Notes under the pieces: model-generated
The model's input: the letters and a program-made list of their open reading frames with translations, nothing else
What the model was told of the DNA's origin: nothing
Database searches by the model: none
DNA from: Saprospiraceae bacterium
Lineage (GTDB): Bacteria; Bacteroidota; Bacteroidia; Chitinophagales; Saprospiraceae
DNA: 63,462 bases
Assembly: GCA_013214355.1 (NCBI GenBank)
Contig: JABSSL010000031.1
Location: 74,637 to 138,098 of the forward strand
Reading direction: 5' to 3'
Program-made: the position numbers and the translations under genes
Part shown: in pieces, positions 1-9,716 of the stretch
Numbering within the stretch: position 1 is the first letter of the stretch
Layout of the letters: each line of letters begins with the position of its first letter

Positions 1-61
1 GCTCCTCCATACAACGCTTTTGCTTTGTGGGTGCTCCTTATTCTAAAACATTGGCAGAGCA

Positions 62-598
62 ATGCCTTTAACCATTCGAATGACAGAAGCAGAGCTAATT
101 CAGGGCTGTCTGGAAAATAAGCGTTTAGCCCAGAAGGAACTGTATGACAGATACAGCGCTGCCATGTATACACTTGCTTACCGCGTTACCAACGATTTCG
201 ACTTAGCTAACGATGTACTACAGGAGGGTTTTCTAAAGGTTTTTCGTGCTTTACCGAATTTCCGAAAAGAATCTTCACTAGGAGCCTGGATAAAAACCAT
301 CATTATCCGAACTGCGCTTAGTAAGATTAAACGGAATCCAAAGTTCGAGCCAATAGAAAATCACATTACCAGTGACTGGGTAGATTGGGGAAATCATCTG
401 GATGTAGAATATCTAGAAAAAGCCATCCAATCCTTACCCGAGGGATATCGAGCTGTCTTTGTACTCATCGAGGTAGAAGGCTATTCTCATAAGGAGGTAG
501 CCGAACAACTCAATATCTCAGTTGGCACTTCCAAGTCACAGTTGTTTTACGCGAAAAAGCGCCTTAGAAAGGTTATCACTGAATTGCTAGATGTTTAA
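62..598 (+). CDS. ECF-family RNA polymerase sigma factor
   Basis: A 178-residue sigma-70 family protein of the extracytoplasmic-function type, which directs RNA polymerase to a small regulon. Region 2 lies at about residues 20-90 (acidic-aromatic stretch with DLANDVLQEGFLKVF) and region 4 at about 120-175, with the helix-turn-helix EGYSHKEVAEQLNISVGTSK. There is no membrane segment. An in-frame ATG at 80 gives the more usual family start (MTEAELIQG), so the first six residues are doubtful. The stop is followed after 9 bases by a membrane protein that fits an anti-sigma role, and the three genes to 2160 look like one operon. The target regulon cannot be told from the sequence. Confidence 0.93.
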   Translation: MPLTIRMTEAELIQGCLENKRLAQKELYDRYSAAMYTLAYRVTNDFDLANDVLQEGFLKVFRALPNFRKESSLGAWIKTIIIRTALSKIKRNPKFEPIENHITSDWVDWGNHLDVEYLEKAIQSLPEGYRAVFVLIEVEGYSHKEVAEQLNISVGTSKSQLFYAKKRLRKVITELLDV

Positions 599-607
599 GG
601 AGTAAAC

Positions 608-1219
608 ATGGACAAGAATAAACATATATTGGAGGAAGCTATCCGTAAATTGCCGCAATACCAGCCGCCAGCCAGTCTTTGGGAGAATATCACTGAAGGC
701 CTGGAGGAGGATCGGCAGGATGTACAATGGCGATCTAAGATAGAAGAGCTACCCCAATACGAGGCTCCGGCCTTCATCTGGGATAATATTGCCGAAGAAC
801 TACCGGCGGAAGCAGCTATTCCTCAAAAAGGCAAGCTGATTAGGCTCATGCCTAGAATAGCGGCGGCGGCTAGTGTACTTTTGCTATTGACCTTGGGAGT
901 CTGGTGGCAGACTAGAGATACGGCTAAAATAGATCTCGTGATCACCCAAGAAATCGCTCCTCAAAATCAATGGACAGAGGACTGGGATCAAGATGACGCG
1001 GATATTGAATCCGTTATGCAATTAGCGGCTAATTCTCCGATGGAGCGTCCCGAAGATTTTGAACGCCTGAAAGCGGACCTAGAGGAATTGAATTCCGCAA
1101 GGGCCGAATTACTAGAATTGATGGAGGCTTATGGGAAAGACCCCAAAGTCATGCAGGAAATTGGAGAAATAGAAAGACAAAGATCTGCTGTGGTTAAACA
1201 AGTAGTTAGTTTAATATGA
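608..1219 (+). CDS. Putative membrane anti-sigma factor with a duplicated N-terminal motif
   Basis: A 203-residue protein with one clear membrane segment at about residues 80-98 (RIAAAASVLLLLTLGVWW), so the N-terminal ~75 residues should be cytoplasmic and the acidic C-terminal part periplasmic. The N-terminal part holds two copies of a motif close to LPQYxxPAxxWxNIxExL (near residues 14-32 and 47-65). Position directly after an ECF sigma gene and this topology suggest that it binds and restrains the sigma factor; that is inference from context, since no canonical zinc-binding anti-sigma motif is visible. The C-terminal 60 residues look like a coiled coil. The stop overlaps the next start as ATGA (1216-1219), implying translational coupling. 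Confidence 0.7.
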   Translation: MDKNKHILEEAIRKLPQYQPPASLWENITEGLEEDRQDVQWRSKIEELPQYEAPAFIWDNIAEELPAEAAIPQKGKLIRLMPRIAAAASVLLLLTLGVWWQTRDTAKIDLVITQEIAPQNQWTEDWDQDDADIESVMQLAANSPMERPEDFERLKADLEELNSARAELLELMEAYGKDPKVMQEIGEIERQRSAVVKQVVSLI

Positions 1220-2160
1220 CAAGTGTTTTTGCTCATATGCGATTGTATCAAAAAGCAAGCATATCCCTTTTGTTGCTTCTGCCATTCAGCCTAAGCTGGG
1301 GGCAACAGACCGTTTTGCAGGTGGTCACTAAGAAAGTAGAAAAATCCTTCTCCTACAAACTAGGTTACGAGGTAAATATCGAAGGAGAGAAGGCGGATGT
1401 TTCCATTCAAACTTGGGAAAAAAACGAAATCAAGGTTGAACTGGAATTAATCGCTAAACACAAAGATCAATCCGTGGCGTTGAAGGATATTGAAAATCTA
1501 AAGTACCTAGCAAAGCGGGTGAAGAATAAGGTCTATTTGCGTAATTACGTCTCAACCGAAGAGGGAGCCTCCAAGCCTGTGGCCGCCCTATCCGCTAGGT
1601 ATCTCATCACTTTACCAGAGGATTGCCCCGTCTACCTCAAGAACCACTTCGGGGAGGCCAATATCAGTAATCTGACAAATAGCCTGCGGGTGAATAGTGA
1701 ATTTAGTTCAATTGGCTTGGATAATATCCAAGGTACCGTAGATGTACAGAGCCGATTCGGAGATATTATTGGAGATCTAATTGATGGGCAGGTGCGCATC
1801 AACTCGAGGCGCTCTGATATACTACTTACAAATATTAGTGGCAGCTACGATATCACTTCTCATTATGGTGTGATACGAATCTTTGCCGAAGATGAACTGC
1901 TAAAACTGAATCTGGATGCTACTCATTCAGACGTTTACTTCATCAATCCTAATCCAGCTTTTTACAGTTATAACTTGGAAGCCAATCAGGGAGACATCAA
2001 TGTACCCGACGATCTCAAACTAGCATTATTGGAAGATCAACCCACCCTCAAGCGATATCGATTCAAACCTCCTAGCCGAGAGTATTTTGCCACGATCACG
2101 CTAACGGTGACCCTTGGTAATATCCATTTGGAAAAAGCAGATAAAGTACCAAAGCCATAA
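1216..2160 (+). CDS. Secreted beta-repeat protein, DUF4097-like adhesin family
   Basis: A 314-residue protein with an N-terminal signal peptide (hydrophobic SISLLLLLPFSLSWG, probable cleavage before QQTV near residue 30). The rest is rich in short beta strands. From about residue 140 it shows the ladder-like repeats seen in DUF4097-type putative adhesins (blocks such as LRVNSEFSSIGLDNIQG, VDVQSRFGDIIGDL, VRINSRRSDILLTNISG). The product is probably periplasmic or surface-exposed. The gene begins inside the stop codon of the anti-sigma-like gene, so it belongs to the sigma/anti-sigma operon and may be an envelope component or sensor output. The molecular function is unknown. A terminator hairpin follows 33 bases after the stop. 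Confidence 0.72.
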   Translation: MTSVFAHMRLYQKASISLLLLLPFSLSWGQQTVLQVVTKKVEKSFSYKLGYEVNIEGEKADVSIQTWEKNEIKVELELIAKHKDQSVALKDIENLKYLAKRVKNKVYLRNYVSTEEGASKPVAALSARYLITLPEDCPVYLKNHFGEANISNLTNSLRVNSEFSSIGLDNIQGTVDVQSRFGDIIGDLIDGQVRINSRRSDILLTNISGSYDITSHYGVIRIFAEDELLKLNLDATHSDVYFINPNPAFYSYNLEANQGDINVPDDLKLALLEDQPTLKRYRFKPPSREYFATITLTVTLGNIHLEKADKVPKP

Positions 2161-2192
2161 ATCACGCCTGAATGCTTAAGGACTGCGAAACC

Positions 2193-2232
2193 AAAAGGGG
2201 CCTATCCAACTTGAAGGATCAGCCCCTTTTTT
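2193..2232. terminator. Bidirectional rho-independent terminator
   Basis: The arms AAAAGGGGC (2193-2201) and GCCCCTTTT (2222-2230) pair, with an inner ATCC/GGAT stem at 2204-2207 and 2216-2219. On the plus strand the hairpin ends in a T run, and on the minus strand the A-rich left arm gives one. It sits between the convergent stops at 2160 and 2267 and can serve both transcripts. Confidence 0.85.
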
Positions 2233-2266
2233 ATTTGCAACTTCTTACAAATCGAAATTTATTCGG

Positions 2267-3847
<1,581 letters not shown>

Positions 3848-3932
3848 TTAGTATCATTGTCTTTCAATTACCCGACAACAAGATTAGTACCAGGAAATTG
3901 GTCTATCAAATAGGATAAAATTCATTTGCGTC

Positions 3933-5549
3933 TTGGAAACACATACTAAAACCGCCACTGTGACAGTACAACGTATACCTTTTCCACAGGTAGAACAACT
4001 TAGTCAAAAAGACATTGCCTACGCTACCAAACATCCTAAGCTTCGTCCTTTCTACAAGTATGACAACAAAATTGCCACCTTTGATAAGGTCATGGCGGAT
4101 AAAAGTAAGGATCCAATTAACCGCAGCGTGTTGGTGGAGGTATTAAAGCAGCAATATGAGAACCTGGAGGTTTCGACCGCTACCCAAGCCAACATTGATG
4201 CCTTGCTGGAGCCGACGACTTTTACGATCACCACTGCGCATCAGCCCAGTCTAGCCACGGGGCCACTCTATTATATTTATAAGATAGTATCGGCCATCCA
4301 TCTGTGTCAACTACTTAATGAGCGTTACCCAGGCCATCGATTCGTTCCCACCTTTGTAACCGGCGGAGAAGATCACGACTTTGAGGAGGTGAATCATTTA
4401 CACCTTTTCAACAAAGAAATTGTCTGGGAGAACGATGAAAAAGGGTCTGTCGGTATGATGAAGACAGCTAGTCTTACGGCTGTCTTAGAGGAGTTAAAGG
4501 GCATCTTAGGAGATCGTCCAACTGCCATAGAGATCTACCAAATCCTTGAAAAAGCATATACCTCACACGAGAAATATAGCATAGCTACGATAGACTTGGT
4601 AAACCAACTATTCGGCAGCTATGGTCTAGTTGTACTGGGAATGAATGATCCTAAACTGAAAAGAGCGTTTATTCCCATCATGAAGCAAGAGCTGTTGGAA
4701 AGACCCTCTCAAGGGTTTATTCATAAAGCCACGGCAGAACTGGAAAAAGCTGGCTTCTCCGAGCAGGCACACGCTAGAGAAATCAACCTCTTCTACCTCA
4801 GAGATCAAATACGGGAACGCATCGTGTTTGAAAATGACCAGTTTGAGGTCCTCAATACTGACTATCGATTTACGGAAACGGAATTACTCGCGGAACTAGA
4901 GCAGCATCCGGAACACTTCAGCCCTAATGTGGTGATGCGGCCACTTTATCAAGAGCTCATTCTACCCAACCTAGCCTATATTGGTGGTGGTGGAGAAATC
5001 GCCTATTGGTTGGAGCGTCAGGAGCAGTTTGCCCATTTTGGCCTTAACTTCCCCATGCTTATTCGAAGAAACTCAGTGCTTTGGCTCGACGCTGGCACGC
5101 AAAAGCGCATGAAAAAATTGGGCTTAGGAATCGAAGATCTATTCATTGAAACAGAAGCCCTGCTAAAGCGATTCATTAATCAAAATACCGAAAGCGAGCT
5201 CAGCCTTGCGGAAGAAAAGGCTCAACATCAGAAGTTGTTTGAAGCCATCAAATACAAAGCGCAGGAGATTGATCCCACCTTGGCTAAGACTGTTGCTGCT
5301 GAACAAGCCAAGCAACTTAATATACTTAACCAATTGGAGGGAAGATTAATGCGCGCTGAAAAGCAAAAACATGAGGTTGCGTTGAATCAAATCCGTTCCC
5401 TTAAAGAAAAGCTTTTCCCTAAGAATGGCCTCCAAGAAAGACATGACAACTTCTTGGCCTTTTACCTCCAGCATGGAAAAGGTTTTTTCGATACGCTTCT
5501 AGCGCATTTGAATCCTTTGGAAGAAGGGTTTGTGGTTATTAGCGCGTGA
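3933..5549 (+). CDS. bshC: Bacillithiol biosynthesis cysteine-adding enzyme BshC
   Basis: A 538-residue protein matching BshC, which adds cysteine to glucosaminyl-malate in the last step of bacillithiol synthesis. Recognisable segments are TTAHQPSLATGPLYYIYK (about 100-117), the TGGEDHDFEEVNH nucleotide-binding signature (about 143-155), and GGGEIAYWLERQEQF (about 350-364). A long coiled coil occupies about 420-490, as in the known family. Length equals the usual 530-540. The start given is a TTG with weak support; a GTG lies at 3960. No bshA or bshB is nearby, so the pathway is dispersed. Non-coding repeats follow the stop. Confidence 0.95.
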   Translation: METHTKTATVTVQRIPFPQVEQLSQKDIAYATKHPKLRPFYKYDNKIATFDKVMADKSKDPINRSVLVEVLKQQYENLEVSTATQANIDALLEPTTFTITTAHQPSLATGPLYYIYKIVSAIHLCQLLNERYPGHRFVPTFVTGGEDHDFEEVNHLHLFNKEIVWENDEKGSVGMMKTASLTAVLEELKGILGDRPTAIEIYQILEKAYTSHEKYSIATIDLVNQLFGSYGLVVLGMNDPKLKRAFIPIMKQELLERPSQGFIHKATAELEKAGFSEQAHAREINLFYLRDQIRERIVFENDQFEVLNTDYRFTETELLAELEQHPEHFSPNVVMRPLYQELILPNLAYIGGGGEIAYWLERQEQFAHFGLNFPMLIRRNSVLWLDAGTQKRMKKLGLGIEDLFIETEALLKRFINQNTESELSLAEEKAQHQKLFEAIKYKAQEIDPTLAKTVAAEQAKQLNILNQLEGRLMRAEKQKHEVALNQIRSLKEKLFPKNGLQERHDNFLAFYLQHGKGFFDTLLAHLNPLEEGFVVISA

Positions 5550-5577
5550 TATGATCTTGGATGCCTAAGGTGTTGTT

Positions 5578-5687
5578 GTTCGTGAGCATCTAGCTGGTGC
5601 TAGACGGGCACGCAACAATGGCTGGGGAGGCTGGGGCTCCTCCTCCACCACGTCTCTACTTGGTACTACGTTGATGTTTTCACCAAC
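5578..5687. repeat. 110-base hairpin-bearing repeat, copy A
   Basis: Aligns without gaps to copy B over 110 bases with 14 mismatches (about 87% identical by my count). It contains a perfect 6-base stem TCTAGC-TGGT-GCTAGA (5589-5604), extended outward by CGTG/CACG and TTGTTG/CAACAA pairing (5573-5618). The ends are imperfect inverted repeats: GTTCGTGAGCA at the left against the complement of TTTTCACCAAC at the right. No open frame is conserved between the copies. Confidence 0.8.
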
Positions 5688-5759
5688 GAAACTTCATCAC
5701 CCCGCGCAGCCGTCCCTGTGCTGCCCGTTATTCCTTATTGCCTAGACCCCGGGTGAGTT

Positions 5760-5869
5760 GTTGGTGAGAATCTAGCTGGTGCTAGACGGGCACACAACAA
5801 CGGCTGGGGAGACTGGGGCTCATCCTCCATCACGTTCCTGCTTGGTCCCACCTTGGTGTTTTCACCAAC
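5760..5869. repeat. 110-base hairpin-bearing repeat, copy B
   Basis: Second copy, starting 182 bases after copy A. Its ends form a better terminal inverted repeat, GTTGGTGAGAA against the complement of TTTTCACCAAC (10 of 11 match). It keeps the invariant TCTAGC-TGGT-GCTAGA hairpin (5771-5786) and has a second perfect hairpin TTGGTG-TTTT-CACCAA (5853-5868). Size and ends recall miniature inverted-repeat elements or structured intergenic RNA elements; the sequence alone does not decide between them. Confidence 0.8.
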
Positions 5870-5922
5870 CAAATCCACCCTCACATAACCAACTCATAAC
5901 CAATAAAATACAACTACACAGG

Positions 5923-6005
5923 TATTTGTTTTACAAATATTCACAAAATAAAATTGATTTGTTTTACAAATATTCATATAATTGCCCTGTATTTGTTTTA
6001 CAAAA
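5923..6005. promoter_or_regulatory. Three palindromic boxes, probable PadR operator
   Basis: The 15-base box ATTTGTTTTACAAAT occurs at 5924-5938 and 5957-5971, and with one final mismatch at 5991-6005. Each is an inverted repeat, ATTTGT-TTT-ACAAAT. Box starts are 33 and 34 bases apart, about three helical turns, so bound dimers would sit on one face of the DNA. The last box ends 13 bases before the padR ATG. PadR proteins commonly repress their own operon by binding such palindromes, so autoregulation is the likely role (inference). Confidence 0.72.
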
Positions 6006-6018
6006 GCTGATATAATAC

Positions 6019-6339
6019 ATGGCCGATCGTTTAGGAAATTTGGAAGAAATGGTACTACTCATGGTAGTCCTGGTAAAAGAAGAGGCTTACGGTGTGCTAG
6101 TCCGTGAAGCTTACATGGAGCAGTACAAACAAGAGATTTCTCTAAGTGCGATCCATACGGTATTGCGTAGGTTAGAGGAAAAGGGATTTCTGGTATCAGA
6201 ACTGGGTGGAGCTAGTGCCGAGCGTGGAGGGCGTAGAAAGCGATTGTACAGCGTCACTGCTTTTGGTTACAAGAAACTGACGGAATACCAAGAAGAACGC
6301 AATCGAATCTGGTCTTTGATCCCCAAACTAAAATTCTAG
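6019..6339 (+). CDS. PadR-family transcriptional regulator
   Basis: A 106-residue winged-helix protein of the short PadR type (subfamily without a long C-terminal dimer domain). The N-terminal part GNLEEMVLLMVVLVKEEAYGVLVREAY is the usual first helix pair. Recognition helix and wing follow (about residues 40-85), with LSAIHTVLRRLEEKGFLVSE and RGGRRKRLYSVTAFGYKKL. It lies 8 bases before a large FtsX-type permease gene, an arrangement common in Bacteroidota, and three palindromic boxes precede it, so it probably controls both genes. The inducer is unknown. Confidence 0.92.
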   Translation: MADRLGNLEEMVLLMVVLVKEEAYGVLVREAYMEQYKQEISLSAIHTVLRRLEEKGFLVSELGGASAERGGRRKRLYSVTAFGYKKLTEYQEERNRIWSLIPKLKF

Positions 6340-6347
6340 CAAGAACG

Positions 6348-9017
6348 ATGAGCCAACCCTTGACTGACTTACCAAAGTGGGCTAATCGTTTCCTCGAATG
6401 GTATTGCCCAGCTGATCTACTGGAAGAAATCCAGGGAGATCTATACGAATCTTTTGAAATCAACCTAGCAGACCAAGGCCCAAAACGAGCGAAGCAACTT
6501 TTCGCTTGGGAAGTCTTGCGGTTCTTCAATTATTCAACTTTGAAGAATCACAAATTCTGGATTCTACAACAAATTCACCTGGCTATGATAACTAAACACC
6601 TCCAATTCATTTTTCGAAGACTTAAAAAGCAGAAACTCCATACATCTTTACATCTCCTGGGGCTCTCGATCGGACTGACCGTCTGCCTATTGATTGGACT
6701 ATTCATTTTCCATGAGCTGAGTTATGATGGCTACCATTCCAATGCGAATCAAATCTATCGCGTAAATCAAGTATGGGAGGAGGAAGCTGAAATATCATTG
6801 GATTACAGCGCTCCCTATCCCCTCCCTATTGCCATAAGAGAAGAGCTACCAGATATACACCAAGTAGGCGTAGCGTACCCACAGTCTGAACGCGTAATCG
6901 AGATTGAAGGTGAAAAGCGATTTAAACAAGATCATATCCTTATGGCTGATGCAGGCCTGTTGGAAATTTTTGACTTCAAGATCATCAGAGGGAATGGCAA
7001 AGAAGCACTATCTACGCCCAATAAAGCCATCTTATCCCAAGCTACTGCAAAGAAGTTTTTTGGAGATGCTGACCCTCTTGGTAAGACCTTCTTATACCAG
7101 AATAAATACACTGTAGAGGTAGCGGGGATAATGAAAAATCCCCCGAGCAACACCCACCTACCAGCAAGCATGTTGCTTTCCTACTTTCCTCAGAGCAAAT
7201 TCATTCTGGGGAATCTGGAGAACTGGTCGCTCACCTTCGGGGCAAGTACCTATATTGTTTTGCCAGAGGGCGTAGAACCTGCGGCCGTAGAAAGCTCCCT
7301 CAGAGCTATGTATGACACCCATGTAAACGATGAAGAAGAGGACCCAGAAGTGGCCTACGCAAAATTGCAAGCTTTAGAAAACATCCATCTGGAGCCTACC
7401 GTAGATGGCGGTTCAAAATGGGTAGATGCGATCAATCCTGTTTGGCTATGGTTCTTTAGTGGTATCAGTTTATTGGTACTCATTCTGGCTTGTATTAATT
7501 TCATTAATCTGTCCACAGCACAAGCCTTAACCCGAGCCAAGGAGGTAGGCGTACGTAAAGCCATTGGAGCCAATCGTACGCAATTAGTTACCCAGTTCCT
7601 CAGTGAAGCCTTCATACTGATTGTGGCTTCCAGTATGATTGCTTATATCCTAGCCTACAGCAGTGTTCCGTGGATTAATGACTTACTGGAAAAGAACATA
7701 GATGCTCGGCTCTTACTGCGTCCCGTCATTCTTTTTAGCTTCCTTGGCTTCTTACTAATCACGGGGTTCCTGACCGGCATATACCCTGCTTGGCTCATCT
7801 CAAGGTTCCAGCCGGCAGAATCGATTAAGTCTTCTTCAAGTTACAGTGACCGGCAATCCAATTTCCTAAGGAAGGCACTAGTAGTTGCCCAGTTTAGCAT
7901 CTCAGGAGCCTTGCTAGTGGCTTTATTAATCATGTCCCAACAGATGAGCTTATTCCACAATAAGAATCTGGGCTTCGACAAAAAGAATATCATTACCATA
8001 GACATGCCAGATGTGGAAAAGAATGAGGTGTTCCAGCGAGGAATTCAACAGCTTCCTCAAGTTGAATCCATCAGTTTCGCCTTGGCTGCGCCAGCTGGAG
8101 ATGATAGTTGGACAACCAACATGCATCTCACGGATCTCGATGCTCCTGACCGTCAGGATGTTCGAGTCATTTGGGCTGATGAGCAATATGATGATTTATA
8201 CGGACTTGAACTATTGTCTGGTCGATTTACGACTAATCAAGACACGATCTATACCTCCCGTTCATTACCCAAAGAAGAGAGACGTCCAAAAGTTGTGGTG
8301 AATGAAAAGTTGATTAAGAGTATGCAGTTTGGTAGCCCGGAGGAGGCCTTAGGCAAACGCTTTGTGATTGGTATGAATGATTGGAAGGTAGAGATTGTGG
8401 GTGTGATGGCAGATTTCAATATTTCCTCCTTACACGAGGCTATAGAACCGCTACTCATTTCACCATTCGGAAACTACCAATGGCAAGCTAATATAAAACT
8501 CAAAGCGGGACAAGATATCCCTTCCACTTTGGCCTCCATCAACAGTGAATGGGAAGATATTTTCCCGAAATATGTCTACGGCTTCAACTTCTTGGATGAA
8601 ACTATTGAGCGCTATTATGAAGGAGAAGGCCGACTTTATGGGCTATTTAAAATCTTTGCTTTTCTTGCGCTATTAATTTCCTGCCTCGGCTTATGGGGAT
8701 TAGCCACTTTTGCCGCCGTGCAGCGCACCAAAGAAATTGGTATACGTAAGGTATTGGGAGCCAGTCTTAGTCAACTTATCGTATTGCTATCAAAAGATTT
8801 CATACGCTTAATTGGTATTTCCTTGGTGGTGGCTATTCCATTGGCCTGGTACGGCATGAATAAGTGGCTGCAGAATTTCGCCTATAGTATAGATATGAAG
8901 TGGTGGTTCTTTGCACTTTCTGCTATCATCGTCTTAAGTATCGCCTTATTCACTATTAGCTTCCAATCTATTAGAACAGCTAGATTAAACCCTATATCCT
9001 CCCTGAGGAATGAGTAA
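6348..9017 (+). CDS. Orphan MacB/FtsX-type ABC transporter permease
   Basis: An 889-residue inner-membrane protein. Residues 1-75 form a cytoplasmic prefix (LPKWANRFLEWYCPADLLEEIQGD region) seen in many Bacteroidota permeases next to PadR genes. A first membrane helix (about 100-120), a MacB-like periplasmic domain and three helices with the FtsX motif AKEVGVRKAIGANRTQLV follow (about 385-500). The whole module then repeats, ending with TKEIGIRKVLGASLSQLIVL. No ATPase domain or adjacent ATPase gene is present, so it must borrow one or work as a mechanotransmission device. Substrate unknown; related systems export peptides or lipids or act in antibiotic resistance. Confidence 0.88.
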   Translation: MSQPLTDLPKWANRFLEWYCPADLLEEIQGDLYESFEINLADQGPKRAKQLFAWEVLRFFNYSTLKNHKFWILQQIHLAMITKHLQFIFRRLKKQKLHTSLHLLGLSIGLTVCLLIGLFIFHELSYDGYHSNANQIYRVNQVWEEEAEISLDYSAPYPLPIAIREELPDIHQVGVAYPQSERVIEIEGEKRFKQDHILMADAGLLEIFDFKIIRGNGKEALSTPNKAILSQATAKKFFGDADPLGKTFLYQNKYTVEVAGIMKNPPSNTHLPASMLLSYFPQSKFILGNLENWSLTFGASTYIVLPEGVEPAAVESSLRAMYDTHVNDEEEDPEVAYAKLQALENIHLEPTVDGGSKWVDAINPVWLWFFSGISLLVLILACINFINLSTAQALTRAKEVGVRKAIGANRTQLVTQFLSEAFILIVASSMIAYILAYSSVPWINDLLEKNIDARLLLRPVILFSFLGFLLITGFLTGIYPAWLISRFQPAESIKSSSSYSDRQSNFLRKALVVAQFSISGALLVALLIMSQQMSLFHNKNLGFDKKNIITIDMPDVEKNEVFQRGIQQLPQVESISFALAAPAGDDSWTTNMHLTDLDAPDRQDVRVIWADEQYDDLYGLELLSGRFTTNQDTIYTSRSLPKEERRPKVVVNEKLIKSMQFGSPEEALGKRFVIGMNDWKVEIVGVMADFNISSLHEAIEPLLISPFGNYQWQANIKLKAGQDIPSTLASINSEWEDIFPKYVYGFNFLDETIERYYEGEGRLYGLFKIFAFLALLISCLGLWGLATFAAVQRTKEIGIRKVLGASLSQLIVLLSKDFIRLIGISLVVAIPLAWYGMNKWLQNFAYSIDMKWWFFALSAIIVLSIALFTISFQSIRTARLNPISSLRNE

Positions 9018-9028
9018 TACGGATGAAG

Positions 9029-9676
9029 CTACTCAAGCTTTAGGCCCTTTTTTGAATTGCGCCGATCGATAATTCGTTGCTCATGCAAATTGTAATACCG
9101 ATCGAATAGTTGATCCTGCTGTGCATTGAGTTCAGCAGGATCTTGCTCGTAGAGACCCGCCTGCTGACGTTGACGTAAAGCCTCATATAGAGATACGGCA
9201 CAAGCCACAGAAATATTCAGGCTTTGTACCATACCCATTTGTGGGATTAAGAAGTTCCCGTCGGTATACGCCAGGGAGGCTTCCGATATTCCATCCTTTT
9301 CATTGCCAAACAACAAAGCTACAGAGGCGGTAAGGTCTAGATCATAAAGAGATTTTGCATCTTCAGCAAGATGCGTGGCAAAGATATGGTCATACTTCTC
9401 TCGGATCGCCGAAAAACAGGCCGCAGTATCCTCAAATAGATGTACTTGCACCCACTTTTTTGCTCCGGAAGCCGCGCTAGTGCCGACCTGCAGGGTCTCT
9501 TCAGTAAGTTGCTCTTCTGTATATAAAACGTAAATTTCACTAATCCCGACGGCATCACACGTTCTCATGACCGCCCCGATATTATGAGGATCGTGAACGT
9601 TTTCAAGTACAACGGTAAGGTTGAATTGTCGCTGAGCTACCACCCGGCGGAACTTCTCCTCCCGCTGGGGTGTCAT
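9029..9676 (-). CDS. trmH: tRNA (guanosine-2'-O-)-methyltransferase, TrmH/SpoU family
   Basis: A SPOUT-fold methyltransferase that 2'-O-methylates guanosine in tRNA (position 18 in studied TrmH). All three SpoU motifs are present: NIGAVMRTCDAVG with the catalytic arginine at residue 38, LLFGNEKDGIS, and IPQMGMVQSLNISVACAVSLYE. The frame opens at a TTG at 9703, but the ATG at 9676 gives a protein whose spacing from Met to the QxxLTV segment equals that of E. coli TrmH, so the ATG is preferred (215 residues). It converges closely with the permease gene (stops 9017 and 9029). No terminator is obvious between them. Confidence 0.93.
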   Translation of the reverse strand: MTPQREEKFRRVVAQRQFNLTVVLENVHDPHNIGAVMRTCDAVGISEIYVLYTEEQLTEETLQVGTSAASGAKKWVQVHLFEDTAACFSAIREKYDHIFATHLAEDAKSLYDLDLTASVALLFGNEKDGISEASLAYTDGNFLIPQMGMVQSLNISVACAVSLYEALRQRQQAGLYEQDPAELNAQQDQLFDRYYNLHEQRIIDRRNSKKGLKLE

Positions 9677-9716
9677 TGGTCTTAATCTGCGCCCTTCTGC
9701 CAAATCAATCTCTTAA

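Larger units (their letters stand above)
5550..6018. other. 469-base non-coding region with repeats and operator-like boxes
   Basis: No convincing gene lies between bshC and padR; the open frame at 5779-6015 merely runs through the repeats. The stretch has three parts: two 110-base direct repeats (5578-5687 and 5760-5869) separated by a 72-base spacer, an A/C-rich link (5870-5920), and three palindromic boxes (5923-6005) just before the padR start. Similarity between the two repeats may extend upstream to a shared TGCCTA at 5562 and 5739. Confidence 0.75.

Noticed and set aside
5923-6005. The three spaced repeats as a minimal CRISPR array
   Set aside because: Repeats are only about 15 bases and palindromic, spacers about 18 bases, A/T rich, and no cas genes are present; operator sites fit better.
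5779-6015. A 78-residue open frame across repeat copy B and the operator boxes
   Set aside because: It has no counterpart in repeat copy A, low-complexity translation and no domain; it runs through the palindromic boxes and is best explained as chance.
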